Below, one piece after another: positions 29,534-38,369 of a stretch of DNA of 64,000 bases; the first letter of the stretch is position 1, and every line of letters begins with the position of its first letter. The stretch is from Terriglobales bacterium (GTDB lineage: Bacteria; Acidobacteriota; Terriglobia; Bryobacterales; Bryobacteraceae). Both the position numbers and the translations under genes were made by a program. The stretch is from positions 24,608-88,607 of the forward strand of contig JAIXQP010000016.1 in the NCBI GenBank assembly GCA_027485675.1, written 5' to 3'. The notes below the pieces were generated by a model. The model ran no database searches and had not been told where the DNA came from. It worked only from the letters and a program-made list of their open reading frames with translations.

Positions 29534-30754
29534 ATGCTTCGCGGTATCATCATCAGTCCCGACCGGGAACTGGCTGATCAGCTTGACGATTTAATTGCGC
29601 AAGTCGGCACGGTCGCGATCACGCGCACGGTGGACCGCTACCCGAACGCCATCGACCTGCAACGAACGCTTCGCGCTCACGCCCCGCAAGTCATCTTTCT
29701 GAGTCTGGCCGCCGTGGAATTCGCAATTGCGACGGCACAGGCAGCGGAAGCAGCCTCACCCGGCATTCAGATCATCACGATTAATCACACGACCAACCCG
29801 CAGGCGCTGCTCGAATTGATGCGCGTGGGGATCCGGGAGTTTTTGGGGGCCCCGTTTAAGGCCGACGAGCTCCTGGGCGCGATAGGCCGGATCACCGAGA
29901 ACCTGCAGCGCAATCCCATTACTTCCTTCGAGTCCGACTATATCTACTCTTTCCTGCCGGCCAAACCGGGTGTGGGTGCCTCGACGATCGCGATGAACGT
30001 AGCGGCGGCAGCCTCCAAGCGGGGAGGTTGCAAAACGGTCCTGGTGGATCTTGACTTGAACTCCGGAATGCAGCGCTTCATGATGAAACTCGACAATGAG
30101 TTCTGCATCACGGACGCGGTCGAAAACTCTTTCAAGATGGATGAGGCGCTCTGGCCGCAACTGGTCACTGCGATCGGCGACCTCGACGTTCTCCACTCCG
30201 GCCGCCTGAACCCGGGTCACCGGATCGAACCCTCGCAAATGCGGCATCTGGTGGAGTTCATGCGGCGCTTCTACCGGCTGATCGCCATCGACCTTTCCGG
30301 CAACATGGAGCGGTATTCCATTGAGATCATGGAGGAGTCACGGCGAATCTTCCTGGTCACCACCGCTGAAATCTCGTCCCTCCACCTGGCTCGCGAACGC
30401 TACAACTACCTGAAAACACTGGATCTCGGCGACCGGATTGAACTGGTTCTGAATCGCAACCACAAGCGTGCCGCCATCGACACCAAGCAGATCGAAGACC
30501 TCCTCGGCCTTCCGGTGAAGATCGCCCTGCCGAACGATTACCAGGGTGTCAGCCGGGCGCTCACAGCCGGCAAGCCGGTCGACCCAAACTCCGACCTCGG
30601 GCGAGAGTTCAAGAAAATGGCCTACAGTCTCGTCGAGATGGAGCCCTCCCAGGAAGCCTCCAAGACGAAGCAAAAGCAGAGCGCCTTGAGCGGAATTCTG
30701 TCGATCCTGCCCGGCAAAGGTTCTCTGTTCTCAGAAAAGAAGTCAACGGCCTAA
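29534..30754 (+). CDS. CpaE/TadZ-like pilus assembly ATPase
   Basis: 406 residues. Residues 1 to about 125 form a receiver-like domain (IIISPDRELADQLDDLI, PQVIFLSLAAVEF, VGIREFLGAPFKADELLGAI). A MinD/ParA-like ATPase follows, with KPGVGAST at 144-151 in place of KGGxGKT, a change typical of CpaE. LVDLDLNSGMQRFMM is the Walker-A-prime/switch region, and YRLIAIDLSGNMERYSIEIME is Walker B. CpaE/TadZ localises the Tad/Flp pilus machine. No other tad genes adjoin it, but two Flp pilins lie 7 kb downstream. The C-terminal 45 residues are basic and low in complexity. Confidence 0.85.
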   Translation: MLRGIIISPDRELADQLDDLIAQVGTVAITRTVDRYPNAIDLQRTLRAHAPQVIFLSLAAVEFAIATAQAAEAASPGIQIITINHTTNPQALLELMRVGIREFLGAPFKADELLGAIGRITENLQRNPITSFESDYIYSFLPAKPGVGASTIAMNVAAAASKRGGCKTVLVDLDLNSGMQRFMMKLDNEFCITDAVENSFKMDEALWPQLVTAIGDLDVLHSGRLNPGHRIEPSQMRHLVEFMRRFYRLIAIDLSGNMERYSIEIMEESRRIFLVTTAEISSLHLARERYNYLKTLDLGDRIELVLNRNHKRAAIDTKQIEDLLGLPVKIALPNDYQGVSRALTAGKPVDPNSDLGREFKKMAYSLVEMEPSQEASKTKQKQSALSGILSILPGKGSLFSEKKSTA

Positions 30755-30799
30755 ACCGGCCGGCTTGCCGTCCGGCAAGGCTGCAAAGCCCGCAACGCT

Positions 30800-32575
30800 T
30801 TAAAAGATAAAGGCGAGTCCGCCCCGCAAAGCCCGGGGAGTCGGCATCAACAGGACTCCGCGGCCCTGGGGCCCTTCCAGCCGCTGGTAGCCGTTCGAAA
30901 GCGCATTGCGCAACTCCACGATCGCCTCCAATCGTCCGGACCACAGTCCTAACCCCGGCAACGGCTGCCGCACCTGAATATTCAGGCCCAGTTCCGGCGA
31001 AAAGGCTTGCGTCAAATACCGGTGCATGGGCAGCGAACTCTCGCCGTCCGTATGCAGGTAGCTCACCACAAACCGCGTGGAAGTTCCCGGCGCCACGCCC
31101 GCAGTCCGCACCGCAATCCAATTCCGTTGCACCTGCCGCAAAACCCGCCGAACATCTCCCGCCGATGCCACCAGCATCGCCGAAGCGTTCGCATCCAAAG
31201 TGCCCGCATTCCCCACGGCCACCGAAGAGCTCCAATTGGTGCTCCACTGCTGCGTCGCCGAGAGCATCGCGCCGCGCCGTTGGTAGCTGCCGACATTCAA
31301 GACCGCGCCGTTTGAGAAGGGATCCGGGAGAACCTCGGCCCGGTCCAGCATCTCCGTCGCCCCCAGCGCCAGCATCGTCCCGTTGGCTACCCTTTCCTCA
31401 AACACCGCCGCCGTTACTTCCGTGTCCCGACCCAGTTTCCGGCGGTACGCCAGTTCGACATTTCCGGTCCGTTGCACATGAACGCGACCGTCTCGCAGCG
31501 AGACGCGCGGGAAAGCGCTCACCGTTCCGACATCCTGACCCAACTGCGACTCGTTGGCCCCACCCTGCGACCGGAAAATCTCCTCGGGAGGCGCCCCGCT
31601 CGAAAACGCCGCCTGGACATCATCTCGCGAACTGATCTTGTACGTCAGCCGGGCGAACGGACTCATCACGTTCAAGCGGTCGTAAAACGTCACCGACTCC
31701 AACTGCGCGCCATACAGCACATCCAACCGGTTCCCAAACGAAATGCGATCCACCGCCGCCGTCGATAGCGTCCGCACGGGCGGCGCCTGCGAGCCGTGAC
31801 CAGCCATAAACAGTTGGCGAACGGTCAGCATCACCTCTGGCGAAGAACCGCCGTTCCAAGCGGCATTGTCCACCGACCGGCTCAGTCGCGTGCGCAGCGA
31901 GGCCGCCGGCATCCCGCCCCGGGATGCGATGCCAACATTCCCCGTCACCTGCAACTCGTGTTTTTGCATCACCGAGGTCGCCACCGCAAAGGCCGTTCCC
32001 AAATCCGGCTGCCCGCCGAACACTCCATTCCCGCTGTCCCCGGCCTGCACCCGGACTACGCCGCGCGTGTCGCCGAAAACGGTGGTGGAGTGCCGGTCCT
32101 GCTCGGGCAAAAATCGCAAGACGGGCCGCGTCGACATCGAGCTCCGCAGCACCCACTTCCAATCGTCGGTCATGAGGTTGGTGGGCGACTGCGCCGAATA
32201 CACCAACTCGACCGAACTCATTAGGCTGGCCAGATTGATGGCCAGGAAGCTCCGCATCCCTGGTTGGATCAGGATATTCTGCCGGACCGCCGGAAGAAAC
32301 GAGGGCAGGACAACGCGCACACTGTAGGAATCCGGAGGCAGAAAGTCGAACCCGAAGGCCCCCTTCTCATTCGTCAGGACCTTCTGCACCAGCTTCTCGA
32401 ACCGGTTGAACAGGTAAACGGTCGCACCCAACTGGCCGCTACCCGACGCATCGGAGACGACCCCCACGATCGTGCCGTGGAGCCGGCCCGTGGGATCGCC
32501 GGCGGCCGGACACACCCCCGCCGCCGCTCCCCAAAGGAACGCAACGGCGACGAGCTGCCGACAGCTCAAGTGCAT
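30800..32575 (-). CDS. CarboxypepD_reg-domain outer-membrane-like protein
   Basis: 591 residues with a signal peptide (QLVAVAFLWGAAAGVCPAA). A carboxypeptidase regulatory-like beta domain spans about residues 30-110 (GTIVGVVSDASGSGQLGATVYLFNR, NEKGAFGFDFLPPDSYSVRVVLPSFLPAV). The remainder is rich in alternating polar/hydrophobic strands (RLTYKISSRDDVQAAFSSG, TGNVELAYRRKLGRDTEVTAAVF) and ends in Phe, suggesting a beta-barrel. It resembles the TonB-dependent-receptor-like proteins abundant in Solibacter, but at half the usual length and without a recognisable plug. The ligand is unknown. It is followed on the same strand, upstream, by the GWxTD gene. Confidence 0.7.
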   Translation of the reverse strand: MHLSCRQLVAVAFLWGAAAGVCPAAGDPTGRLHGTIVGVVSDASGSGQLGATVYLFNRFEKLVQKVLTNEKGAFGFDFLPPDSYSVRVVLPSFLPAVRQNILIQPGMRSFLAINLASLMSSVELVYSAQSPTNLMTDDWKWVLRSSMSTRPVLRFLPEQDRHSTTVFGDTRGVVRVQAGDSGNGVFGGQPDLGTAFAVATSVMQKHELQVTGNVGIASRGGMPAASLRTRLSRSVDNAAWNGGSSPEVMLTVRQLFMAGHGSQAPPVRTLSTAAVDRISFGNRLDVLYGAQLESVTFYDRLNVMSPFARLTYKISSRDDVQAAFSSGAPPEEIFRSQGGANESQLGQDVGTVSAFPRVSLRDGRVHVQRTGNVELAYRRKLGRDTEVTAAVFEERVANGTMLALGATEMLDRAEVLPDPFSNGAVLNVGSYQRRGAMLSATQQWSTNWSSSVAVGNAGTLDANASAMLVASAGDVRRVLRQVQRNWIAVRTAGVAPGTSTRFVVSYLHTDGESSLPMHRYLTQAFSPELGLNIQVRQPLPGLGLWSGRLEAIVELRNALSNGYQRLEGPQGRGVLLMPTPRALRGGLAFIF

Positions 32576-32591
32576 GAACTCCAGACGACTT

Positions 32592-34265
32592 CTAGGTTAC
32601 CGTGAACTTCGTAACGGAGGGAAGGGTTTGGTTCCGGACCTTATCCGTCACCTTCATCCGCAACTCATATTTGCCCGGCTCGAACGAGCTGAGGGGCAGA
32701 ACTTTTTCAATCGTTACTTCGGTGGCGCTGTTGGAATTCGTCAGGTCTTCGGTGAATTCAAAGATCTTTGCATCCGTACCCGCCTTCACAACCTCGTACT
32801 GCACTTGCGCGTTGGGCTTGCGGGTCTTCTCGTCGGGTTCGAAATTGTAGAACTTCACGTAGATGCCCATCTTCTCGTTCCGCCCAAACGTCTCGGTCAC
32901 CCGGGGCCGGACCTTGGTCGTGCCGATGACGAACTGGCCGTTGCCAATCGACCGGGTCGGAACTTTCTCAATCAAGTCCGCGAGTACGACGGTCGACATC
33001 CCGAACACGTCGTCCTCGAGCCGGGGCACATTCAGAGCCATCTCGTAGTTGTTCATGTTGCCGCCGTAGATGTCCTTGGCGACGATGTTAATCCGATACG
33101 TCCCCGGAGGCAGCGGAATCGATTTCTGATAGACAGAAGCGCCCTTCGAAGCCGCTTCGAGCAGATCCGAAGGCACCTCGGTCGTCACGACGTCTTCAAA
33201 GACGTTGACCACGCGGCGCGACATCGAAGTAATCCGGGCGTAGATGTTCACGGCCGACTTGGCGATTCCGTCCTTATCCTGGAACTGCAAGTCCTTCTTT
33301 TCGAGCAGAAGCGTGACGTTGGTCTGGACGGTGCTCGCCGTCATGCGCATGAAATCCGCCCGCACCCGCATCGGCAGGAGGTTGAACTTCACGGTGGAGT
33401 TCACCGCCGCTTCGAGATCCTTGAACTTCACCGCCGGCGCCTTCTGCAACTGCGAGAACTGGCGCAAGCGTTCAAACTGATTCATCCGCTGCGGCAGCGG
33501 CTGCGTGCCGGTACCCAACCGCGTACCGTCGGTCCGGCTGAACCGGTCCGTCTTCGACGCCATGCCCATCTGTTCCATCAACGTCAGACCCGCATTCGGG
33601 ACGTACAGCAGAGCGTCCTTTTCGGAAGGATCCATCGTCATGCGGTACTCGCCGGTCATCGTCGGATCGACGAACTCGATCATGATGTCCGAACCAATGT
33701 CCTGAATCCACCGGTAGCGCCACTTTTCAAACGGGAAGGTCGAAGTGGTGCCGCCGCCTTCCTCGAACGGCCGCTCGTAGGTGCCGCCCGAAGGATGCGA
33801 CTCAATTTCGTCCGGCGGACCAAACGTGATGTAGATCCGGCCCCGGTCGGTCTTCCAACCTGGGATGCCGGACGCATACCGCTCGTTGGTGTAAGCAATC
33901 CGCCGGTAGTGCTCTTCTTTAAACTCGTTTTCCTGCGAATCCGGCGAAGGATCGCGCCGGAGCCAGAACTGTTCAATGAACTGCTCCCGCTCCTCGTCCG
34001 TGGCCAGCCGTTTGAAGGCGGTCCGCTCTTCATCCGTAATGATATAGAGCACGTCCTCGGACAGCCACTTCCGGTACGGACCCTCCAACTCCTTGCGCAG
34101 CTTTTCTTCGCGCTTCCGCTTCTCCTTTTCAGAGAGCGGTTTCGCCACGGTTTCGCGCGCGCCTTCGGCCTGCTTCCCTTTCTTATCGGCCGTATGCGCC
34201 GCCGGGGGGATCAGCAGCGCCCCACAAGCCGCGGCAGCGATCAAAAGATTGCGATGGAGTTTCAT
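32592..34265 (-). CDS. GWxTD-domain exported protein
   Basis: 557 residues with a signal peptide (LLIAAAACGALLIPPAAHT). The acidobacterial GWxTD domain is clear: WLSEDVLYIITDEERTAFKRLATDEEREQFIEQFW, YTNERYASGIPGWKTDRGR and IYITFGPPDEIESHPSGG, with the name motif GWKTD. The C-terminal half (from about 270) is beta-rich, including PRLEDDVFGMSTVVLADLI and VLPLSSFEPGKYELRMKVTD, and looks like an Ig-type fold. The function of GWxTD proteins is unknown; they are common in Acidobacteriota and help place the organism. A charged KEKRKREEKLRKELEG helix lies just before the domain. Confidence 0.9.
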   Translation of the reverse strand: MKLHRNLLIAAAACGALLIPPAAHTADKKGKQAEGARETVAKPLSEKEKRKREEKLRKELEGPYRKWLSEDVLYIITDEERTAFKRLATDEEREQFIEQFWLRRDPSPDSQENEFKEEHYRRIAYTNERYASGIPGWKTDRGRIYITFGPPDEIESHPSGGTYERPFEEGGGTTSTFPFEKWRYRWIQDIGSDIMIEFVDPTMTGEYRMTMDPSEKDALLYVPNAGLTLMEQMGMASKTDRFSRTDGTRLGTGTQPLPQRMNQFERLRQFSQLQKAPAVKFKDLEAAVNSTVKFNLLPMRVRADFMRMTASTVQTNVTLLLEKKDLQFQDKDGIAKSAVNIYARITSMSRRVVNVFEDVVTTEVPSDLLEAASKGASVYQKSIPLPPGTYRINIVAKDIYGGNMNNYEMALNVPRLEDDVFGMSTVVLADLIEKVPTRSIGNGQFVIGTTKVRPRVTETFGRNEKMGIYVKFYNFEPDEKTRKPNAQVQYEVVKAGTDAKIFEFTEDLTNSNSATEVTIEKVLPLSSFEPGKYELRMKVTDKVRNQTLPSVTKFTVT

Positions 34266-34324
34266 ACAGCTACCTAGATTCTAAGGAGATCATCGGAACA
34301 GGTCAAGGCTCGTGATCGTAAACA

Positions 34325-34810
34325 CTACTCGGCCAACAACTCACGATACCCACTCGCATAATACAGCAACGGCGCTCCGTCGTTGTGGCGCGCCATCACC
34401 ACCTCACCCAAAAACACGAGGTGATCGCCCGCCTCCCACACCTGGCGGCGCGCACACTCAAACTGCGCCAGCGACCCGTCGAGCAGCGGAACCTGGCCCG
34501 CCCCCGGCCGCCACTCCACGCCGCTGAAACGGTCCTGCCCCCGCGCCGCAAAGCGCATGGATAACTCCTTCTGCTCCACGCTCAACACGTTGATAGCGAA
34601 GTACTCAGCCTCCGAAAAGTGCGGCAAAACGTTCGCCCGCCGGTCGATACAAATGAGAACGAGGGGCGGATCGGCGGAAACGCTGGTAAAGGAATTGGCG
34701 GTGAATCCCTGCGGCGTTCCATCCGCGGCCATCACCGTGGCGATCGTAATGCCGGTGGCGAACCGGGAACAAGCCCGGCGGAAGGAGACGGAATCAACAA
34801 CGCTTGACAT
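34325..34810 (-). CDS. Flavin reductase-like (FMN-binding split barrel) protein
   Basis: The listed ORF is extended; the ATG at 34810 (MSSVVDSVSFRRACSRFATGITIATVM) is the family start and gives 161 residues. Motifs are GTPQGFTANSFTSVSADPPLVLICIDRRANVLPHF for FMN binding and RFSGVEWRPGAGQVPLLDGSLAQFECARRQVWEAGDHLVFLGEV for the rest of the barrel. Such enzymes use NAD(P)H to reduce free FMN for a partner monooxygenase; no partner is visible here. It is divergent from the HU gene with 60 nt between starts. Confidence 0.9.
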   Translation of the reverse strand: MSSVVDSVSFRRACSRFATGITIATVMAADGTPQGFTANSFTSVSADPPLVLICIDRRANVLPHFSEAEYFAINVLSVEQKELSMRFAARGQDRFSGVEWRPGAGQVPLLDGSLAQFECARRQVWEAGDHLVFLGEVVMARHNDGAPLLYYASGYRELLAE

Positions 34811-34870
34811 GAGCCTAAACCTAATCTTATCATGGAGTTTCAGTGAGACAGCGCCCGGGGGACGAATCCG

Positions 34871-35140
34871 ATGATTAAGCTCGACATTATTAACGAGGTA
34901 GTAAACCGCACGGGCATCACGAAGACGAAAGCGGAAATGGCAGTCGAAACGGTCTTCGAAACCATGAAGAAGGCGCTCGCTGAAGGCGAACGTATCGAAC
35001 TTCGCGGTTTCGGCATTTTCAATGTCCGGCCCCGCAAGACCGGCATCGGGCGCAACCCGCGCACCGGCGCCGAAGTCGCCATTCCTCCCGGCAAAGCAGT
35101 CCGCTTCAAGCCGGGCAAAGAACTGCAACAGTTGCAGTAG
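34871..35140 (+). CDS. HU/IHF-family DNA-bending protein
   Basis: 89 residues, standard family length. MIKLDIINEVVNRTGITKTKAEMAVETVFETMKKAL forms the dimerisation helices. IELRGFGIFNVRPRKTGIGRNPRTGAEVAIPPGKAVRFKPGKEL is the beta arm and tail, with the conserved GRNPRTG and the intercalating Pro. It binds and bends DNA non-specifically or semi-specifically. Whether it is HU or IHF cannot be told from one subunit. It may share a transcript with the protease gene that begins 21 nt later. Confidence 0.95.
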   Translation: MIKLDIINEVVNRTGITKTKAEMAVETVFETMKKALAEGERIELRGFGIFNVRPRKTGIGRNPRTGAEVAIPPGKAVRFKPGKELQQLQ

Positions 35141-35161
35141 TCAGGGAACTAGCACACCGCC

Positions 35162-36082
35162 ATGTCTACCGGCTTTGGGCGTCCATCCGCTCACCCGACC
35201 CGGGTCTGGCTGCACGCGCTCCTCCTGCTTCTCACGCTCCTCACCACCACAATCGTCGGCGCCCGCCTCGCGGTGAACTTCGAACGAAACCTGCCCGCGT
35301 TTCAGTTCGACGAAGATCTGCAGTTCCTCGGCACCCTCTGGGACCAGCCCGGACTGCTCGCCGCCGGACTTCCTTTCTCCCTCACCCTGCTCGCCATCCT
35401 GCTCGCCCACGAGTTCGGGCACTACTTCGCCTGCCTGTACCACCGCATCGACTCCTCCCTGCCCTATTTCCTCCCCGCGCCGACCCTCATCGGCACCTTC
35501 GGCGCCTTCATCCGCATCCGCTCCCCCATCTTCTCCCGCCGCGACCTGTTTGATGTCGGGGTCGCCGGTCCCCTGGCCGGGTTCGTCTTCCTCATCCCCG
35601 CCCTCGGCATCGGCCTCGCTCTCAGCAAAGTGATTCCCGGCATCGCCAACCAGGGCGACCTGACCTTCGGCAACCCGCCCCTGCTGTGGCTGGCCCTCCA
35701 GGCGGTGTTTCCCGGCGAATCCACTGCCGATGTCTACCTCCACCCCGTCGCCCGCGCCGCCTGGATCGGCCTGTTCGCCACGGCTCTGAACCTGCTGCCC
35801 ATCGGCCAGCTCGATGGCGGCCATATTCTCTACGCCTTCACCGGCCCCCTCCATCGCCGCCTCTCGCAAGCGTTCGCGGTGGCTCTGATCCCGCTCGGGT
35901 ATTTCTACTGGAACGGATGGATCCTCTGGGCCGTCTTCTTCCTCATTACCGGACTACGCCGCCCCACCATCATCGACGAATCGCCCGTGGGCGCCGAGCG
36001 CTTGCGCCTGGCCCTGCTGGCCGCCGTCATCTTTCTGCTCTCCTTTACCCCCGATCCCATCCAAACCGCCATGGCGCTCTAA
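35162..36082 (+). CDS. Site-2 protease-family (M50) membrane metalloprotease
   Basis: 306 residues with several membrane helices. The zinc-binding HEFGH is at residues 83-87 (LLAILLAHEFGHYFACLYH), and the third ligand motif is LNLLPIGQLDGGHILYAF. Other conserved parts are FGAFIRIRSPIFSRRDLFDVGVAGPLAGFVF. There is no PDZ domain, so it belongs to the PDZ-less M50 group found in many bacteria rather than RseP. It would cut a substrate within the membrane; the substrate is unknown. The glycosyltransferase gene follows after 13 nt. Confidence 0.93.
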   Translation: MSTGFGRPSAHPTRVWLHALLLLLTLLTTTIVGARLAVNFERNLPAFQFDEDLQFLGTLWDQPGLLAAGLPFSLTLLAILLAHEFGHYFACLYHRIDSSLPYFLPAPTLIGTFGAFIRIRSPIFSRRDLFDVGVAGPLAGFVFLIPALGIGLALSKVIPGIANQGDLTFGNPPLLWLALQAVFPGESTADVYLHPVARAAWIGLFATALNLLPIGQLDGGHILYAFTGPLHRRLSQAFAVALIPLGYFYWNGWILWAVFFLITGLRRPTIIDESPVGAERLRLALLAAVIFLLSFTPDPIQTAMAL

Positions 36083-36095
36083 AGGACTTCGGCGG

Positions 36096-36845
36096 ATGAA
36101 GATTTCAGCCACCATCATCACCTACAACGAAGAGCGCAACATCGCCCGCGCCATCGAAAGCCTGCGCTGCGCCGACGAAATCCTCGTCGTTGACTCCGGC
36201 TCCACCGACCGCACCGTCGAAATCGCGGCCAAACTCGGCGCCCGCGTCATCGATCGCACCTGGACCGGCTACTCCAGCCAAAAGAATTGGGCCGCCGACC
36301 AGGCTGCCTATGACTGGATCCTCTCCATCGACGCCGACGAAGCCCTCTCCGAACTCCTCGAAGCCGAAATCTGGCAGCTCAAAAAGAACGGCCCCACCCA
36401 CCACGCCTACACCATGCCGCGGCTGGCGCAGTACCTCGGCAAATGGATCCTCCATTCCGGTTGGTATCCGGATCGCAAAGTCCGGCTCTACAACCGGAAG
36501 CATGCCACCTGGACCGGCAACTTCGTCCACGAATCGCTCACCGTCCAAGGCCCCATCGGCAGCCTGGACGCCACCCTGCTCCACTTCACCTGCGACTCGC
36601 TCAGCGAACACCTCCGCACACTCGATCGCTACACCACCCTCGCCGCCGAACAGATCGTCGAGCAGAAGAAACCCATCACCTTTACTCATCTCTTCTTTAA
36701 GCCCTGGTGGGAGTTCTTCCGGACCTACTTCCTCAAGCGCGGCTTCCTCGATGGCGTCGAAGGCCTCGCCATCGCCTGGCTCGGCGCCATTTATCAGTTC
36801 CTCAAGTACGCCAAAGCCCGCTACATGCAGCCCGGACGCGACTGA
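36096..36845 (+). CDS. Family 2 glycosyltransferase (LPS core WaaE/KdtX-like)
   Basis: 249 residues. The GT-A core begins ISATIITYNEERNIARAIESLRCADEILVVDSGSTDRT, with the metal-binding SIDADEAL (DxD at 79-81). DRKVRLYNRKHATWTGNFVHESLTV follows, typical of beta-1,4-glucosyltransferases acting on LPS core heptose. A C-terminal amphipathic/membrane segment (FFKPWWEFFRTYFLKRGFLDGVEGLAIAWLGAIYQFLKYAK) should hold it at the inner membrane. It is co-directional with the M50 gene; the acceptor cannot be read. Confidence 0.92.
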   Translation: MKISATIITYNEERNIARAIESLRCADEILVVDSGSTDRTVEIAAKLGARVIDRTWTGYSSQKNWAADQAAYDWILSIDADEALSELLEAEIWQLKKNGPTHHAYTMPRLAQYLGKWILHSGWYPDRKVRLYNRKHATWTGNFVHESLTVQGPIGSLDATLLHFTCDSLSEHLRTLDRYTTLAAEQIVEQKKPITFTHLFFKPWWEFFRTYFLKRGFLDGVEGLAIAWLGAIYQFLKYAKARYMQPGRD

Positions 36846-36872
36846 CGTCCGATGATAAACTGACGGGGTCGT

Positions 36873-37706
36873 ATGTATACCCGTCGAACATTCACTACCT
36901 CCCTGCTGGCCGCCGGTGCCTTCGCCGCCCAGCCCTCCGGCGTCGTCATGGGCGCCCAAACCTACTCACTCCGCGACCGCGACGCCGCCAAGGCCATCCT
37001 CGCCCTCAAAGAGCTCCAGATCAATACCGTCGAAATGTGGTCCGGCCACGCCGAGCCCTTCTCCGGTAAGGTCGACCGCGAAGAGGTCCGCAAATGGCGC
37101 CTGTCCGTGCCGCTGACCCACTTCACCGACATCCGCAAGCGGTTCAACGATAACGGCATCACCATCCACGCCTACAACTACTCCTTCCGCGAAGACTTCA
37201 CCGATCCGGAAATCGCCCGCGGCTTCGAGTTCGCCAACGCCCTCGGCGCCAAAATCATCACCGCTTCCTCCAACGTCACCACGGCCAAACGCGTCGATCC
37301 CTTCGCCAAAAAAGCGAAGATCCGCGTCGGCATGCACAACCACTCCCGCATCGTCGCCAATGAGTTCGCCACCCCGGAAAACTTCCTTGACGCCATGAAC
37401 GGCATGAGCAAGTACATCTGCATCAACCTCGACATCGGCCACTTCACGGCCGCCAACTTCGATCCGGTCGACTTCCTCGGCAAGTGGCACAAACGCATCG
37501 TCACGCTGCACATTAAGGACCGCCGGCGGAATCAAGGGCCTAATGTTATCTTCGGCGAGGGCGATACGCCTATTAAGGCCACACTCCAGTGGTTGAAGCA
37601 AAATAAATCGTCCATCCCCGCCAATATCGAGTACGAATACCGCGGCGCGGACACGATTGCGGAAATGCGGCGCTGTATTGAGTACATGCGCAGCGTCGTG
37701 GCCTAG
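36873..37706 (+). CDS. Exported sugar phosphate isomerase/epimerase-like TIM-barrel protein
   Basis: 277 residues. The N-terminus MYTRRTFTTSLLAAGAFAAQPSG is a Tat-type signal. The AP-endonuclease-2/xylose-isomerase-like barrel is shown by VVMGAQTYSLRD, ITIHAYNYSF, GAKIITASSNVTTAKRVDPFAKKAKIRVGMHNHSRI, INLDIGHFTAANFDPVDFL, IVTLHIKDRRRNQGPNVIFGEGD and NIEYEYRG, carrying the Glu, Asp and His metal ligands. Homologues in planctomycetes and acidobacteria are numerous and mostly uncharacterised. The substrate is presumably a sugar in the periplasm. Confidence 0.85.
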   Translation: MYTRRTFTTSLLAAGAFAAQPSGVVMGAQTYSLRDRDAAKAILALKELQINTVEMWSGHAEPFSGKVDREEVRKWRLSVPLTHFTDIRKRFNDNGITIHAYNYSFREDFTDPEIARGFEFANALGAKIITASSNVTTAKRVDPFAKKAKIRVGMHNHSRIVANEFATPENFLDAMNGMSKYICINLDIGHFTAANFDPVDFLGKWHKRIVTLHIKDRRRNQGPNVIFGEGDTPIKATLQWLKQNKSSIPANIEYEYRGADTIAEMRRCIEYMRSVVA

Positions 37707-37721
37707 GCCAACGCACGCGCA

Positions 37722-37826
37722 AGTACTAGAAAAACAGGGGGATAAACCAGCTGCAGAGCCTGTTTTTCCCCCTGCCGCCAACGAAGTACCGGTACCACAA
37801 TCCCCTTAGTCCCCCCAACTAGTACC
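37722..37826. promoter_or_regulatory. GTAC-core motif cluster upstream of first Flp pilin
   Basis: AGTACT at 37722, AGTACCGGTACC at 37785 and AGTACC at 37821 give four GTAC cores in about 105 nt. Related motifs occur upstream of the second pilin. The palindromic GTAC core suits a dimeric DNA-binding regulator, but no regulator is known for it. Confidence 0.3.
37735..37774. terminator. Hairpin after the isomerase-like gene
   Basis: CAGGGGGA and TCCCCCTG are perfect 8-bp arms; a second region of pairing (AAAC against GTTT) extends the stem towards the loop. It begins 28 nt after the stop at 37706. There is no terminal T-run on the plus strand, so termination is probable but not certain. Confidence 0.4.
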
Positions 37827-37916
37827 TTGGTTTGCCTCCCCGGAAAAACCCTGAGATGAATTCAGTTTTCAACTAGGTATTCCTGCTGATTTGTGACCTC
37901 CCCCCCCAATGTTAAC

Positions 37917-37945
37917 TTACTAACAGCAACTGACAAATATATAAA
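37917..37945 (+). promoter_or_regulatory. Possible sigma-70 promoter of the first Flp pilin
   Basis: TTACTA and TATAAA are separated by 17 nt inside an unusually AT-rich stretch. The -10 lies 28 nt before the ATG, leaving room for the GGGAGAGG ribosome-binding site. The -35 matches the consensus at only three positions. Confidence 0.3.
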
Positions 37946-37973
37946 CAAGTTGCAGGGAGAGGAAAACACTACT

Positions 37974-38174
37974 ATGAATCGCATCAAGAATTTCATCCTG
38001 AAAGTTCAGATCCTGAAGGACACCAAGGGTCAGGACCTTATCGAATACGCTCTCATGGCCGGCTTCGTCGCCGTCGCCGCTGGCGCCATCATGCCCGGCG
38101 TTTCGACCTCGATCAGCACCATCTTCTCGAAGGTCGCTTCGTCCATGTCCCAGGCCGCTGGTCAGGGTAGCTAA
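37974..38174 (+). CDS. Flp-family type IVb pilin (copy 1)
   Basis: The ORF track starts at 37893, but the ATG at 37974 follows GGGAGAGGAAA and gives a normal 66-residue prepilin. The leader MNRIKNFILKVQILKDTKG is basic. The processing site G-QDLIEY has Glu at +5 and Tyr at +6 as in Flp pilins. The hydrophobic stem ALMAGFVAVAAGAIMPGVS and the tail ISTIFSKVASSMSQAAGQGS follow. It would be the major subunit of a Tad adhesion pilus after cleavage by a TadV/FppA-type peptidase. A strong intrinsic terminator follows 24 nt later, so it forms its own transcript. Confidence 0.93.
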   Translation: MNRIKNFILKVQILKDTKGQDLIEYALMAGFVAVAAGAIMPGVSTSISTIFSKVASSMSQAAGQGS

Positions 38175-38198
38175 TCCACCACTCGCTCACGCGTAACC

Positions 38199-38236
38199 AA
38201 AACCGGCCGACGGATTCCCTCCGTCGGCCGGTTTTT
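38199..38236 (+). terminator. Intrinsic terminator of pilin copy 1
   Basis: AAAACCGGCCGACGGA-TTCCC-TCCGTCGGCCGGTTTT is a perfect inverted repeat with a 12-bp GC-rich core, a 5-nt loop and a run of five T. This is a textbook rho-independent terminator. Confidence 0.92.
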
Positions 38237-38298
38237 GCGTTTCGCCTGAGATTCCTTGGCCGCCACCCTAAGGCGACTCGATTCTCCTTCTAAGTCCT

Positions 38299-38324
38299 AG
38301 TACTGATTCCAACGTACCAGTACT
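38299..38324. promoter_or_regulatory. GTAC-core motif cluster upstream of second Flp pilin
   Basis: TAGTACT at 38298, CGTACC at 38314 and CAGTACT at 38318 lie within 27 nt, 46-72 nt before the second pilin ATG. They share the AGTAC core with the sites upstream of pilin copy 1. Confidence 0.3.
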
Positions 38325-38369
38325 CGGTTCATACTCAAGTCATCCCAACCTCCTCAGGAGAAACAATTT

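Noticed and set aside
32472-34277. 601-codon plus-strand ORF
   Set aside because: Antisense to the GWxTD gene, which has a clear domain and signal peptide.
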